NCBI GenBank assembly: GCA_904501705.1
Contig: CAJGCA010000014.1
Location: forward strand, 1 to 33,017
Length of the DNA: 33,017 bases
Origin: Clostridiaceae bacterium
Lineage (GTDB): Bacteria > Bacillota > Clostridia > Oscillospirales > Acutalibacteraceae
Direction: 5' to 3'
Shown here: piece after piece, positions 1-8,533 of the stretch
Position numbering within the stretch: the first letter of the stretch is position 1
How the letters are laid out: each line of letters begins with the position of its first letter
Made by a program: the position numbers and the translations under genes
The notes under the pieces: generated by a model
What the model was told of the DNA's origin: nothing
What the model saw: only the letters and a program-made list of their open reading frames with translations
Database searches by the model: none

Positions 1-129
1 ACGGGGCTGCCCGTGGACGCCGAGGGCGAGGCCGTCGAGTTCCTCAAGGCTCACGGCTTCAAGCCCGAGGCAAAGCCCCGCAGGGCGCCGCGCAAGCAGG
101 CGCCCAAGAAGCCCAAGCCAACCGAGTAG
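1..129 (+). CDS. 3' part of small basic protein after the capsid gene (partial)
   Basis: This is the C-terminal 42 codons of the 49-residue protein that starts at 32856; the missing first seven codons lie at the other end of the window. The tail is rich in Lys, Arg and Pro (RRAPRKQAPKKPKP). It sits between the major capsid gene and the first connector gene. I do not recognise a named family. A small basic protein here could be a minor head component or a nucleic-acid-binding factor, but that is inference from position and charge only. Confidence 0.75.
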   Translation, partial: TGLPVDAEGEAVEFLKAHGFKPEAKPRRAPRKQAPKKPKPTE

Positions 130-141
130 AGGGAGGTGCCC
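1..141. repeat. Terminal direct repeat, left copy
   Basis: This segment is identical, base for base, to 32877-33017. It begins inside a codon-aligned part of the small gene downstream of the major capsid gene and ends just before the next start codon. An exact overlap of this kind at both ends of a contig is the usual sign of a circular or terminally redundant phage genome. The length of 141 equals a common assembler k-mer, so the repeat is probably an assembly overlap and not a biological terminal repeat. Confidence 0.95.
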
Positions 142-142
142 C

Positions 143-526
143 ATGGCATACGCGACCGTGGACGACCTCGAGGCCCGCTACGGCGAGCTTCCCTCCGAGG
201 ACGCGCGCACGCAGGCGTCCGTCCTGCTCGACGACGCGGCGACCTACCTGGACGGCGTCGTGGCGGTGGACCCATCCGACGAGCACCAGGCGGGGGCGCT
301 CCGCATGGTCTCGTGCGCGATGGTCAACCGCTCCATGGAGGCGGCGAGGTCGGAGACGTACGGCGTCTCCAACGCGAGCTACACCATGGGGCCGTTCTCC
401 CAGAGCGCCACGTTCTTCAACCCCAGCGGCGACCTCTACCTCACGAGCGGGGAGCGGCAGCTGCTGGGTGTCGGCGGCTCCCGCATCGGGACGATCCGCC
501 CAGTCATAGGCGGCCGCCATGCTTAG
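143..526 (+). CDS. Head-tail connector, Gp19/Gp15/Gp42-like adaptor
   Basis: A 127-residue protein opening MAYATVDDLEARYG, the typical start of the small phage connector family often annotated Gp19/Gp15/Gp42 or as a head-tail adaptor. The predicted role is to bind beneath the portal after packaging and form the upper ring of the neck. The middle is helical; the end (SGERQLLGVGGSRIG) matches the usual C-terminal pattern of this group. It is the first gene after the capsid block, with a GGAGG site at 131-136, and overlaps the next gene by 8 bases. Family assignment is by recognition, without a search. Confidence 0.8.
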   Translation: MAYATVDDLEARYGELPSEDARTQASVLLDDAATYLDGVVAVDPSDEHQAGALRMVSCAMVNRSMEAARSETYGVSNASYTMGPFSQSATFFNPSGDLYLTSGERQLLGVGGSRIGTIRPVIGGRHA

Positions 527-911
527 CCGCCCCATGCCCTTCGGGGCCGTCCCGTGCATGGTGTGGCTCCCGACCTACGCGGAGGACGCCTACGGCAACA
601 GGCGCGCGACCTACGACGAGGAGCCTGACGTCGTGACGGAGTGCTGCTACGCGCCCGGCCGCTCGACGCCCGACACCTCCGACGACATCGAGGAGGACCG
701 CCCGTACGGGGTGACCGTGACGGTGACCTTCTTCCTGCCGAAGTCGCTGCAGGCCGACCTGCGCGGCGCGCGCATCGCGTGCGCGCCTCCCGACGACCCG
801 GCCATGGCGGCCCAGACCTTCGACGTGGTGGGAACGCCGTACAGCTACCCCCGCGCGAACACGCCCGGCGACTACAGCTGGTGCATCGAGGGGGTGGCTC
901 ACCTTGGCTAG
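519..911 (+). CDS. Head closure (stopper) protein candidate
   Basis: A 130-residue, beta-rich protein with no membrane segment. Its position as second gene of the connector block, its length, and the pattern of a short N-terminal strand followed by a TYDEEPDVV-type segment fit a phage stopper protein, which seals the portal channel and joins head to tail. It starts inside the previous gene and its stop overlaps the next TTG start, so the connector genes are translationally linked. Sequence identity to a named family was not recognised; the call rests mainly on gene order. Confidence 0.55.
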   Translation: MLSRPMPFGAVPCMVWLPTYAEDAYGNRRATYDEEPDVVTECCYAPGRSTPDTSDDIEEDRPYGVTVTVTFFLPKSLQADLRGARIACAPPDDPAMAAQTFDVVGTPYSYPRANTPGDYSWCIEGVAHLG

Positions 912-1284
912 GGCGGGACGCTTCAGGCCGTCGGTCACCGGGTACCGCGAGGTCATGAACAGCCACAACGACGTCATGACCGCCTGCGAGGTCAAGGCCG
1001 GCGCCATCGGCGCATCGGCGTCGCGGCAGAGCGGGCTGAGCTACGTGGTGGACGTCCAGACGGGGCTCAACCGCGTGCACGCGCGCGTCTCGACCGACGG
1101 CACCAAGGCGGCCTTCTACCGCGAGCGCTACTACCACGCGCTGGCCATCGCCACGAGCGCAATGGGCGGGCGCTCCTCGTACGAGCGCGGTGGCTACAAG
1201 AACCTGCCGAGCCGCGTGAGGGCCGTGCGCAACAAGAGCGACCGGGGCTGGAAAGCCCCGAGCTACCACAGGAAGTCGAGGTGA
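904..1284 (+). CDS. HK97 gp10-like neck/tail completion protein
   Basis: A 126-residue basic protein starting at TTG 904, inside the stop region of the previous gene. The third position after capsid and connector, the many Arg/Lys residues and the C-terminal basic stretch (KSDRGWKAPSYHRKSR) fit the HK97 gp10-like group, which helps complete the neck or tail. The TTG is chosen because it gives the 8-base overlap typical of this operon and leaves the whole conserved-looking N-terminus. An ATG at 955 would be a shorter alternative. Confidence 0.55.
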   Translation: MARAGRFRPSVTGYREVMNSHNDVMTACEVKAGAIGASASRQSGLSYVVDVQTGLNRVHARVSTDGTKAAFYRERYYHALAIATSAMGGRSSYERGGYKNLPSRVRAVRNKSDRGWKAPSYHRKSR

Positions 1285-1287
1285 CGA

Positions 1288-1641
1288 ATGGACCCCATCG
1301 CGATGGCGCTCCCCATCCTGCGGGACGCGTTCGGCGCCGTGCCGGTCTCCACGGAGGTCTCCCCCGACCGCCCGGACAGGCTGGTCGTGGTGACCCTCGT
1401 GGGCGGCATGACGGACGGCTTCGTCATGGACGCCCTGCTGGGCATCACCTGCTGGGGCCGCGACGACCACGACGCCCTGACCATGGCCACGCTCGCCGCC
1501 GACGCCCTGCGCGACGCCGCGGAGGAGCACCCCTACATCTTCTCGGCCGACCTAGAGTCCGTGAGCCGCGACGAGTGGACGCTCACCGGGCAGGCCCGCT
1601 ACTACGCGCAGGTACGGCTGACCATCAACACCGACGAGTAA
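1288..1641 (+). CDS. Tail terminator protein candidate
   Basis: A 117-residue protein starting three bases after the previous stop. It is mixed alpha/beta with hydrophobic strands (RLVVVTLVGG) and an ending of strands (YYAQVRLTINTDE) as in phage tail terminators, which cap the tail tube at the head-proximal end. It lies directly before the major tail protein gene, the usual place for this function in siphoviruses. The name is inferred from order and general character. Confidence 0.6.
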   Translation: MDPIAMALPILRDAFGAVPVSTEVSPDRPDRLVVVTLVGGMTDGFVMDALLGITCWGRDDHDALTMATLAADALRDAAEEHPYIFSADLESVSRDEWTLTGQARYYAQVRLTINTDE

Positions 1642-1650
1642 GGAGGCAGC

Positions 1651-2247
1651 ATGGCTGCTAACAACAAGGCGAACGTCTCGACCACCCGAGGCGTGAAGGG
1701 CGGCTACCTCTTCTCCGCCCCGCTCGAGACCGCGGGCGCGCCGACCAGCTCCACCTACCAGCCCAGCACGTGGCTGACCAACGGCAACCCGCCCCAGGAC
1801 TGGGAGTGCCTCGGCTACATCCCGACCGACGGCTTCACCGAGTCCGTCAGCCGCGACAACTCCGACCCCATCCAGGACATCAACCTCGACAACCTCGACG
1901 AGCCGCTGGGCAGCGCGACCGAGACCATCCGCGTGGCGCTCATGGAGGTCAAGAGGCACACCCTCGGCACCATCTACGGCCACACCAACGTGACCGACGC
2001 CAGCGGCGTCATCGAGGTCAAGCACGACTGGGGCAACTCCGAAGAGCACTATCAGTACGTCTTCCTGCTCGAGCTGAAGGACCAGCGCTACTGGACCAAG
2101 TACATCCCCGACGGCAAGGTCACCGAGGTCGGCGACTTCACCGGCAACAAGACGACAGTCGCGCAGCGCGAGGTGACCATCACCTACAACGCCGATAACG
2201 ACGGCGTGGGCTGCTACGACTGGTACGACTCCACCGAGACGAGCTAG
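1651..2247 (+). CDS. Major tail tube protein
   Basis: A 198-residue protein preceded by a strong AAGGAGG site at 1640-1646. It would polymerise as rings around the tape measure to build the tail tube. Support comes from its place (after the tail terminator, before the chaperone pair), its length, and a sequence typical of Gram-positive siphovirus tube proteins: a GGYLFSAPLETAGAPT opening, then an IPTDGFTESVSRDN segment and a C-terminal strand TTVAQREVTITYN. It is followed by a GC-rich hairpin that may lower expression of the downstream tail genes. Confidence 0.85.
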   Translation: MAANNKANVSTTRGVKGGYLFSAPLETAGAPTSSTYQPSTWLTNGNPPQDWECLGYIPTDGFTESVSRDNSDPIQDINLDNLDEPLGSATETIRVALMEVKRHTLGTIYGHTNVTDASGVIEVKHDWGNSEEHYQYVFLLELKDQRYWTKYIPDGKVTEVGDFTGNKTTVAQREVTITYNADNDGVGCYDWYDSTETS

Positions 2248-2273
2248 GTCGCCCGCAAGGCACCACGAGACGC

Positions 2274-2300
2274 GCGCCCCCGGTCACGCGCCGGGGGCGC
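2274..2300 (+). terminator. GC-rich hairpin after the major tail gene
   Basis: GCGCCCCCGG at 2274-2283 pairs perfectly with CCGGGGGCGC at 2291-2300 around a 7-base loop. No T-run follows (TCCCATAAAGG), so it is not a classic intrinsic terminator. It could attenuate transcription or protect the highly used upstream transcript from 3' decay. It sits between the major tail gene and the chaperone genes, where a step down in expression is expected. Confidence 0.5.
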
Positions 2301-2320
2301 TCCCATAAAGGAGGGGGACA

Positions 2321-2581
2321 ATGCGCACCATCGAGTTCAGGGGCATCGAGGTCACCTACGACGAGCGCTGCACGCTCAGCTGGAAGTGGCAGAAGGCCGT
2401 CGCGTCGCAGGACCCGAAGCGAAGCATCGGCGCCGTCGAGGCGCTCCTGTGCGGCCGCGACGAGGAGTACGCCGACCTGCTGTGCGGCAACGACGACCAC
2501 GAGGCCCCGGACACGGCGGCGGACGCCATGAGCGAGCTGATCGCGGCGTGCATCGCAGACATGAACGAATCAAAAAACTAG
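2321..2581 (+). CDS. Tail assembly chaperone G
   Basis: An 86-residue protein preceded by AAGGAGGGGG. It is the short product of the tail chaperone pair that coats the tape measure before tube assembly. The gene ends TCA AAA AAC TAG; the last seven coding bases before the stop form a slippery A AAA AAC heptamer. The reading frame one base back stays open from there to 2964, which is the classic G/GT arrangement. The position between the major tail gene and the tape measure gene is exactly as expected. Confidence 0.85.
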   Translation: MRTIEFRGIEVTYDERCTLSWKWQKAVASQDPKRSIGAVEALLCGRDEEYADLLCGNDDHEAPDTAADAMSELIAACIADMNESKN

Positions 2582-2964
2582 CCATCCTCGCCCTCGCCAT
2601 GCGGGAGTGCCCCGACGAGCTGCTGGCCGACTTCCAGCAGTACTACGGGCTGGACCTGTGGTCGCTCGACCTGTCAGCCGACGCCCCGCCGCGCCCGCTG
2701 CTGCGCGCCGCCACCCTCGCGGCCCAGCTGCCGAGCGACGGCAGGGTCATGGGCGCCATATCGCCGGTCGGCAGGCACAGCACCGAGGCGTGGCTCCTGC
2801 GGCAGATAGAGCTGGACATCCGCTCGCTCGGCGGCAGCGGCGAGGACGGCAGGGAACCCGAGCCGATATGGCTCGACGGCGAGGACGAGGCCCACGAGGC
2901 CGCGACGGAGCGCGCGGAGCGCGACGCGGTGGCGCTGGCCGCCTCGTTCGGACTGAACCTGTAA
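2321..2964 (+). CDS. Tail assembly chaperone GT, -1 frameshift product
   Basis: Predicted 214-residue fusion made when ribosomes slip back one base at 2572-2578. The join reads ...NESKK then LAILALAMREC. The T extension has the features of actinobacterial-phage chaperones: a DFQQYYGLDLWSL segment shortly after the slip site and a WLLRQIELDIRSL helix. The extension has no convincing independent start of its own, and ends 12 bases before the tape measure start. In related phages a small fraction of translation yields the fusion; that ratio is not knowable here. Confidence 0.85.
2572..2578 (+). promoter_or_regulatory. Programmed -1 frameshift slippery site A AAA AAC
   Basis: Read in the G frame the site is xxA AAA AAC followed at once by TAG. 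Both tRNAs can re-pair one base back (AAA AAA), after which translation continues CTA GCC ATC. It fits the X XXY YYZ rule. Having the stop codon directly after the heptamer may slow ribosomes at the site. I did not find a clear downstream pseudoknot by eye. Confidence 0.85.
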
Positions 2965-2976
2965 GGAGGTGAAGCC

Positions 2977-5178
2977 GTGGCAGAGGTCGGCACCTACTAC
3001 ATCACCGTCATGCCGGACATGTCGAAGTTCACCGGAGGCGTCAACAAGGCGCTCGGCAACCTCGGCACGGAGGGCGGCAAGAAGTACAGCGCCGGGTTCC
3101 TCGACGTGGTCAAGGGAAGCGCGCTGGGCGTGGCGCTCGGCAGCCTCGCCGCCAAGGCGGGCAGCGCCATCGTCGGCGGCCTGAGCAGCGGCATCCAGCG
3201 CATCGACACCATCCAGAACTTTCCGAAGGTCATGGAGGCGCTCGGCTACAACGCGGACGAGGCGCAGTCGAAGATATCGCTCATCATGGAGCGGCTGGAC
3301 GGCCTGCCCACGGCCACGCAGGACGTGGTCACGCTCACGCAGGCCATCGCCGACTCGACGGGCGACCTCGACCTGGCGACGAAGGCCGCGCTGGGCTTCA
3401 ACGACATGATGCTGGCCAACGGCGCAAGCAGCGCCGAGGTGGTGCAGGCACAGGGCGTGCTCAACCGCGTGCTCGGCAAGGGCAGCGCGACGGTCGCCCA
3501 GTGGCAGTCGCTGACCTCGGTCATGCCAGCGCAGCTCTCGGCCGTGGCGCGCCAGCTCCTGGGCGCCTCAGCAAGCTCCGAGGACCTGCACGCGGCGCTC
3601 GAGGACGGCACGGTCTCGTGGAACGACTTCCTCAACGCCATCGTCACGCTCGACACCGAGGGCACCGACTCCATGGCCAGCTTCTACGAGCAGGCCAAGG
3701 CGAACAGCCACGGCATCGGCACGGCGCTCGAGAACGTCCAGAACCGCATCGGCGCCGGGTGGGCGAACATCCTCGACGCCATCGGGCGCGAGGACATCTC
3801 CAGCGCCATCGACACGATGAGCTACGGCGTCAAGGATGGCATGACCCGCATCGCCGAGGGCATCGGCTACGTGGCCGACCTCGTGCGCGACAGCGACATC
3901 GCCAAGAGCCTCGGCGCCATCGCGCAGTCGGCGGGCGAGTTCTTCTCGGGTCTCGTGAGCGAGTCCGACAAGGAGTCCATCAAGGACATCACGAAGGCGC
4001 TCGTCGACCTCGTGGACGGGGCGCTCAAGTGGCTGGCCGACCACGGCGCGGTCGTGAAGGTCGCGCTGGGCGCCATCGTCGGCGCCATCGCCGCGCTCGT
4101 TGGATTCAACATCGGCACCAAGATAGCGGCCATCCCCGGCCTGCTCACGGCCATCTGGACGGCGCTCTCGGCCAACCCCATCGTCGCCATCGTCACGATC
4201 GTCGCGGCCCTCGCCACGGCGCTGTACACCTTCTTCACGCAGACGGAGGAGGGCAGGGCCATCTGGCAGGGATTCTGCGACCTGATGACGCAGCTCTGGG
4301 AGGGGCTGCAGGCGGACTGGCAGGCGCTCTGCGATGTGCTCAGCCGCGAGTGGGAGAGCTTCAAGGCGTTCATCGACGGCATCCCCGAGTGGTGGGACGG
4401 CGTCGTGCAGTACTGGAGCGACGCCATGGCCGAGTTCGGCGGGTACATGGCCGAGGCATGGCAGAAGCTCAAGGACGACGTGCTCGCCGCGTGGGAGGCG
4501 CTCAAGGAGGGCGCCGCCGAGCGGTGGGAGGCCCTCAAGGAGGCCGTCACGTCGCGCATCCAGACGGCGGTCGAGACCGTGACCCTCGCATTCGACAGGC
4601 TCAAGGCGACGCTGTCCACGGTCTGGGACGCCATCAAGTCAAGCGTCACCGAGCGGGTGCAGGCGACGCGGCAGGCCATAGCCGACCGCTTCAACGCGGC
4701 CAAGGACGCCGTGCTCGGCGTCTTCGACAGCATCAAGCAGGGCATCCACGACAAGCTGGAGGCGGCCAAGCAGACGGTCTCGAACATCATCGAGGGCATC
4801 AAGGGGCTGTTCAAGTTCGACTGGTCGCTCCCTGCGCCCAAGCTGCCGCACATCGACTGGCACTGGAGCGACATCGGCGGGGTCCTGGCCATCCCGGTCT
4901 TCGACGGCATCAGCTGGTACGCCAAGGGCGGCGTCTTCGACGCGGCCACGCTCATCGGCATCGGCGAGGCGGGCAAGGAGGCGGCGCTGCCGCTCAACCG
5001 CCAGACCTACTCCGAGATGGCCCGCGGCATCGTGGGCGAGATGGGCGGCAAGGGCGCGGAACCCATCATCATAGAGAAGCTCGCGGACACGATCATCATC
5101 CGCGAGACCGCCGACGTGGACGAGGTCATGGACCGCATCAACCAGAGGACTAGGCGCGAGAGGGCGGGGATGGCATGA
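2977..5178 (+). CDS. Tape measure protein
   Basis: A 733-residue protein starting at GTG 2977 behind TAAGGAGGTG. It sets tail length and occupies the tube lumen. Residues about 70-205 match the conserved tape-measure N-terminal region (IQNFPKVMEALGY, then DGLPTATQDVV, QAIADSTGDLDLA, and QWQSLTSVMPAQLSAVA). Residues about 358-420 hold two or three strongly hydrophobic stretches that may insert into the host membrane. Residues about 440-620 are long helices with regularly spaced Trp. The C-terminus (GGVFDAATLIGIGEAGKEAALPL) is typical of the family. At about 0.15 nm per residue, a tail near 110 nm is expected. Confidence 0.95.
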   Translation: MAEVGTYYITVMPDMSKFTGGVNKALGNLGTEGGKKYSAGFLDVVKGSALGVALGSLAAKAGSAIVGGLSSGIQRIDTIQNFPKVMEALGYNADEAQSKISLIMERLDGLPTATQDVVTLTQAIADSTGDLDLATKAALGFNDMMLANGASSAEVVQAQGVLNRVLGKGSATVAQWQSLTSVMPAQLSAVARQLLGASASSEDLHAALEDGTVSWNDFLNAIVTLDTEGTDSMASFYEQAKANSHGIGTALENVQNRIGAGWANILDAIGREDISSAIDTMSYGVKDGMTRIAEGIGYVADLVRDSDIAKSLGAIAQSAGEFFSGLVSESDKESIKDITKALVDLVDGALKWLADHGAVVKVALGAIVGAIAALVGFNIGTKIAAIPGLLTAIWTALSANPIVAIVTIVAALATALYTFFTQTEEGRAIWQGFCDLMTQLWEGLQADWQALCDVLSREWESFKAFIDGIPEWWDGVVQYWSDAMAEFGGYMAEAWQKLKDDVLAAWEALKEGAAERWEALKEAVTSRIQTAVETVTLAFDRLKATLSTVWDAIKSSVTERVQATRQAIADRFNAAKDAVLGVFDSIKQGIHDKLEAAKQTVSNIIEGIKGLFKFDWSLPAPKLPHIDWHWSDIGGVLAIPVFDGISWYAKGGVFDAATLIGIGEAGKEAALPLNRQTYSEMARGIVGEMGGKGAEPIIIEKLADTIIIRETADVDEVMDRINQRTRRERAGMA

Positions 5179-5906
5179 GCAGGACGACCGTGACCTTCGA
5201 CGGCACCGACCTCACGAGCCTCTACGACGTCTCCGACCTGCGCACGTCGCTGCTGCCGCGCACCATAGGCAGCGTTGCCGTGCCAGGGCGCGACGGGGCG
5301 CTCCACACGGGGACGAGGCTGGCCACCCGCACCGTGACGCTCACGCTCACCGTGCGTGGCGCAGGCATCGCGGCCCGCCAGCAGGCCGCGCGCACGCTCG
5401 CGGCCATCCTTGACGTGGACGAGCCCGCGCCGCTGGCAATCAGCATCGACGGCGGCCTGTTCTACATGGCCATGCCAGAGTCGTCGGGCGACATAGCGCG
5501 CTACTGCAACGCAAGCCGCACCGAGGTCACGTTCACGTGCCTCGACCCGACGCTCCATGCGGCGCGCAGGTCGGTGAGCCTGACGAGCGGCGGCACCGCG
5601 ACCGTCACGGTCGGCGGCACCTACCCGACCATGCCCCTGGTGGAGGTCACCGGGGCGCGCAACGGGTCCGGCGGCTTCTGGCGCCTGACGCTCGACGGCG
5701 GGGAGTACCTCATCGCGACCATCCCCTCCGGCGTCACGAGCGCGCCCATCGTCGCCGACTGCGAGAACCGCGTCCTGCGCGTCAACGGCAGCGTGACGCT
5801 GCTGCAGCCCGCTGCCGACTGGCTCGTGCTCGAGCCGGGCACGCACACGCTGTCCATGACCGGCACCGGCACCGGCACCATATCGTTCGAGGAGAGGTGG
5901 CTGTGA
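5175..5906 (+). CDS. Distal tail protein (Dit-like)
   Basis: A 243-residue protein whose ATG overlaps the tape measure stop (ATGA). The N-terminal half resembles the siphovirus tail-component/Dit family: a short strand TTVTFDGTDLTSLYDVSD, then a PGRDGALHTG turn, strands TRTVTLTLTVRG, and a FTCLDPTLHA motif closing the domain. The C-terminal half is a beta-sandwich, likely of galectin type. Dit forms the hub at the tail tip onto which the Tal protein docks; the Tal gene follows with a GTGA overlap. Confidence 0.8.
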   Translation: MSRTTVTFDGTDLTSLYDVSDLRTSLLPRTIGSVAVPGRDGALHTGTRLATRTVTLTLTVRGAGIAARQQAARTLAAILDVDEPAPLAISIDGGLFYMAMPESSGDIARYCNASRTEVTFTCLDPTLHAARRSVSLTSGGTATVTVGGTYPTMPLVEVTGARNGSGGFWRLTLDGGEYLIATIPSGVTSAPIVADCENRVLRVNGSVTLLQPAADWLVLEPGTHTLSMTGTGTGTISFEERWL

Positions 5907-8533
5907 CGCAACGGATGACGCGCATCATCGTCAGCGACCACGCCGAGTCGTTCAAGTTCGAGCTGGACCCCGCTCAGATCCTCGACGCGCGCGTCACCGA
6001 GGAGGTCAACGGGGAGCACAGCCTGAGCATCGAGACGCTGCAGGTGCTCGAGAAGTCCGACCGCCTGCTCCTGCAGGACGCCATGGGGCACTGGCACGAG
6101 TACGTGGTGCTGGGCATCGAGGCCGAGCACACCGAGGGCGGCGTGGTCGCGCACAGCTACTACTGCGTCTGGTCGCTGCAGCACGACCTGAGCGCGACCT
6201 TCGTCAACGACCTGTACGGCGCTGGCTACAACCCGGGCAGGGAGTCCACGCCCGTCACCGCCACGAGGGCGCTGCAGGTGGCACTCGAGGGCACGAACCG
6301 GTGGACGATCGGTACCGTCTCGCAGAACACGTCCTCGTCTTCCAGCTTCTACCGCCGCAGCGGGTGGGAGGCCATCCAGACGGTCGTGGAGAACTGGGGC
6401 GGCGAGATAGACGCCACCATCACGGTGACCGGCGCCGGTCTCGTCGGCAGGCAGGTCAACCTCGTCTCGCACATCGGCTCGACGAGCGCAACGCGGCGCT
6501 TCGACTACGGGCACGACGTTGCCGGCATCAAGCGCACCGTCTCCGACGACGTGTGGCCGTGCCGCATCGTGCCGCTCGGCAAGTCCGAGGAGACCGAGGC
6601 GGGCGGCTACACGCGCAGGCCGAGCATCGAGAGCGTCAATGGCAACATCCCGTGGCTCGAGGACGCGACGGCCACGCCCCTGGTCCGCCAGCCCGACGGG
6701 CAGGGCGGCTGGGAGTACCCGACCGTCATAGTCAATAACGACACCTACACCGAGCCCGCCGACCTCAAGGCGTGGGCGCTCGACCATATCGGCGAGTACT
6801 GCAGGCCCATCGTCTCCTACGAGGCGGAGGTCGTGCAGTTCGAGCAGGCTGGCATGGGCGCGCACGGCGTGGCGCTCGGGGACGACGTGGTCGTGGTCGA
6901 CCGTACGTTCTGCGACGGCGGCCTGCGCATCCAGGCGCGCGTGGTGAGGATAGAGCAGAGCCTGCTCGACCCGTCGGACATCAAGCTGACCATCGGCAAC
7001 GCCAAATCGACGCTGGCCGACCAGCTGTCAGGAATCGCCGGGGAGGTCGCGTCCATCGCCGAGATACTGGGCAACACGGGCGCGTACCAGGCAAGCGACA
7101 CCTACCTGTCCAACCTCATCGGCCAGATCAACTCCGCGGCCAACGCGACCGGCGGCTACACCTACATCACCGAGGGCGAGGGCATCCGCACATACGATCG
7201 CGCCGTGAGCGACCCGCTCGTGGGCGCCGAGGCGACGGCCGTCGTGGAGGTCAAGGGCGGCACCATACGCATCGCCAACAGCCGCACGGCAGGTGGCGAC
7301 TGGGACTGGAGGACGGTCTTCGTCTCCGGGTTCATTAGCGCCGACTTCATCCACGGCGGCACGCTCGTGGCTGGTGGTGCCAACAATGTCAACGGCATGA
7401 TTCAGGTGCTCGACGCCAACGGCAACGTGGTGTGCCAGTTCGACAAGGATGGCGCAAGGGTCGTGGGCGCGCTCGTCCTGCAGCTCTTCTACCAGCTGGC
7501 AAACCCGCAGTACAGCTACGAGCTTAGAACCGAGAACGGATTGGTCGGCACACCGGGCAACACCAAGTACGCGTATCTGAACGCAAATCATTCCTATACC
7601 GGGAGCCACGCAATATACGGCCTCAAGGTGGGTACGTACGGTCAGTGGACTGGCAGCGACGTCGAGAGCTGGATTGCCTTCGCGCCGTGCAACTACGCAG
7701 GAAGCACTGGCACTGACGGCGGTGCCGCAGTCACCGCGATCGGCGACATATCCATCGTCTCGAACCTCAACTCGACGGACGTCGGCGGGTACATCTGGGT
7801 CATGGGGAGCAAGCTCGAAACCGGGTGCGTTACCAGCAGCACCGGCTATCGGGAGAGAATAATCCTGAACTCGAGCGACGGCTCCACGTTGCTGTCAAGC
7901 GGAACGACGGCATCATCGTCGGAGCTCGTCCTGTACAACACCGCCCCGTCGACCTACTGGACGTTCTCGAACGCAGACAACAAGAAGGTCTGCGCGTTGG
8001 GCGGAATGTTCCTGCTCGGCGGCATAAGCATCCGCGGCGACATGAAGGCAAGCGGCACTAAGAACCGCGTGGTGAGCACCAGCGGCTACGGGGAGCGCCT
8101 GCTCTACTGCTACGAGACGCCATCACCCATGTTCGGCGACCTCGGCAGCGGAGCCATCGGCGACGACGGCCTGTGCTACGTGGAGATAGACGACGTGTTC
8201 GGCGAGACCGCGCGCACGGACATCGCATACCAGGTCTTCCTGCAGAAGTGCGGCGCCGGTGACCTTTGGGTGGCCGAGAAGAGCCCCACGCACTTCGTGG
8301 TGGAGGGCACGCCCGGCCTGCGCTTCGACTGGGAGCTCAAGGCCAGGCAGACGGGCTACGAGACCGAGCGCCTCGAGGACGATGGCATGCAGCGGCACGA
8401 CCCGTCGGAGGCGGAAGACGCCATCGCCGCGCTCGAGCACGCACTCGAGGCGAACGGCTACGTGGACGGCATCGAGTCGCTCCTCATGCAGGAGCTTTTG
8501 ACAGTCAAGGAGGAAAGCAATGAAGCAGCTTAG
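5903..8533 (+). CDS. Tail endopeptidase/baseplate protein (Tal-like), large
   Basis: An 876-residue protein from GTG 5903, which overlaps the Dit stop; ATG 5915 is an alternative. Residues 1 to about 370 match the prophage tail-endopeptidase (Tal) N-terminal hub, including the GVALGDDVVVVDRTF segment followed by IQARVVRIEQSLLDPSDIKLTIGN. Residues 430-530 carry a repeat-like AGGANNVNGMIQVLDANG segment leading to a trimerisation-type region. Residues about 533-716 are encoded by clearly more AT-rich DNA, suggesting exchange of a receptor-recognition part. Residues about 729-830 match a C-terminal domain common in phage baseplate proteins (YGERLLYCYETPSPMFGD, and FLQKCGAGDLWVAEKSPTHF). Confidence 0.85.
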   Translation: MTQRMTRIIVSDHAESFKFELDPAQILDARVTEEVNGEHSLSIETLQVLEKSDRLLLQDAMGHWHEYVVLGIEAEHTEGGVVAHSYYCVWSLQHDLSATFVNDLYGAGYNPGRESTPVTATRALQVALEGTNRWTIGTVSQNTSSSSSFYRRSGWEAIQTVVENWGGEIDATITVTGAGLVGRQVNLVSHIGSTSATRRFDYGHDVAGIKRTVSDDVWPCRIVPLGKSEETEAGGYTRRPSIESVNGNIPWLEDATATPLVRQPDGQGGWEYPTVIVNNDTYTEPADLKAWALDHIGEYCRPIVSYEAEVVQFEQAGMGAHGVALGDDVVVVDRTFCDGGLRIQARVVRIEQSLLDPSDIKLTIGNAKSTLADQLSGIAGEVASIAEILGNTGAYQASDTYLSNLIGQINSAANATGGYTYITEGEGIRTYDRAVSDPLVGAEATAVVEVKGGTIRIANSRTAGGDWDWRTVFVSGFISADFIHGGTLVAGGANNVNGMIQVLDANGNVVCQFDKDGARVVGALVLQLFYQLANPQYSYELRTENGLVGTPGNTKYAYLNANHSYTGSHAIYGLKVGTYGQWTGSDVESWIAFAPCNYAGSTGTDGGAAVTAIGDISIVSNLNSTDVGGYIWVMGSKLETGCVTSSTGYRERIILNSSDGSTLLSSGTTASSSELVLYNTAPSTYWTFSNADNKKVCALGGMFLLGGISIRGDMKASGTKNRVVSTSGYGERLLYCYETPSPMFGDLGSGAIGDDGLCYVEIDDVFGETARTDIAYQVFLQKCGAGDLWVAEKSPTHFVVEGTPGLRFDWELKARQTGYETERLEDDGMQRHDPSEAEDAIAALEHALEANGYVDGIESLLMQELLTVKEESNEAA

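Noticed and set aside
2574..2581. AAACTAGC string resembling the operator half-site
   Set aside because: It is formed by the slippery site and stop codon of the chaperone gene; no second half is present and the place is far from the switch.
3867..4997. 376-codon minus-strand frame opposite the tape measure gene
   Set aside because: Ser/Ala/Met-rich shadow translation; the plus strand encodes a clear tape measure protein.
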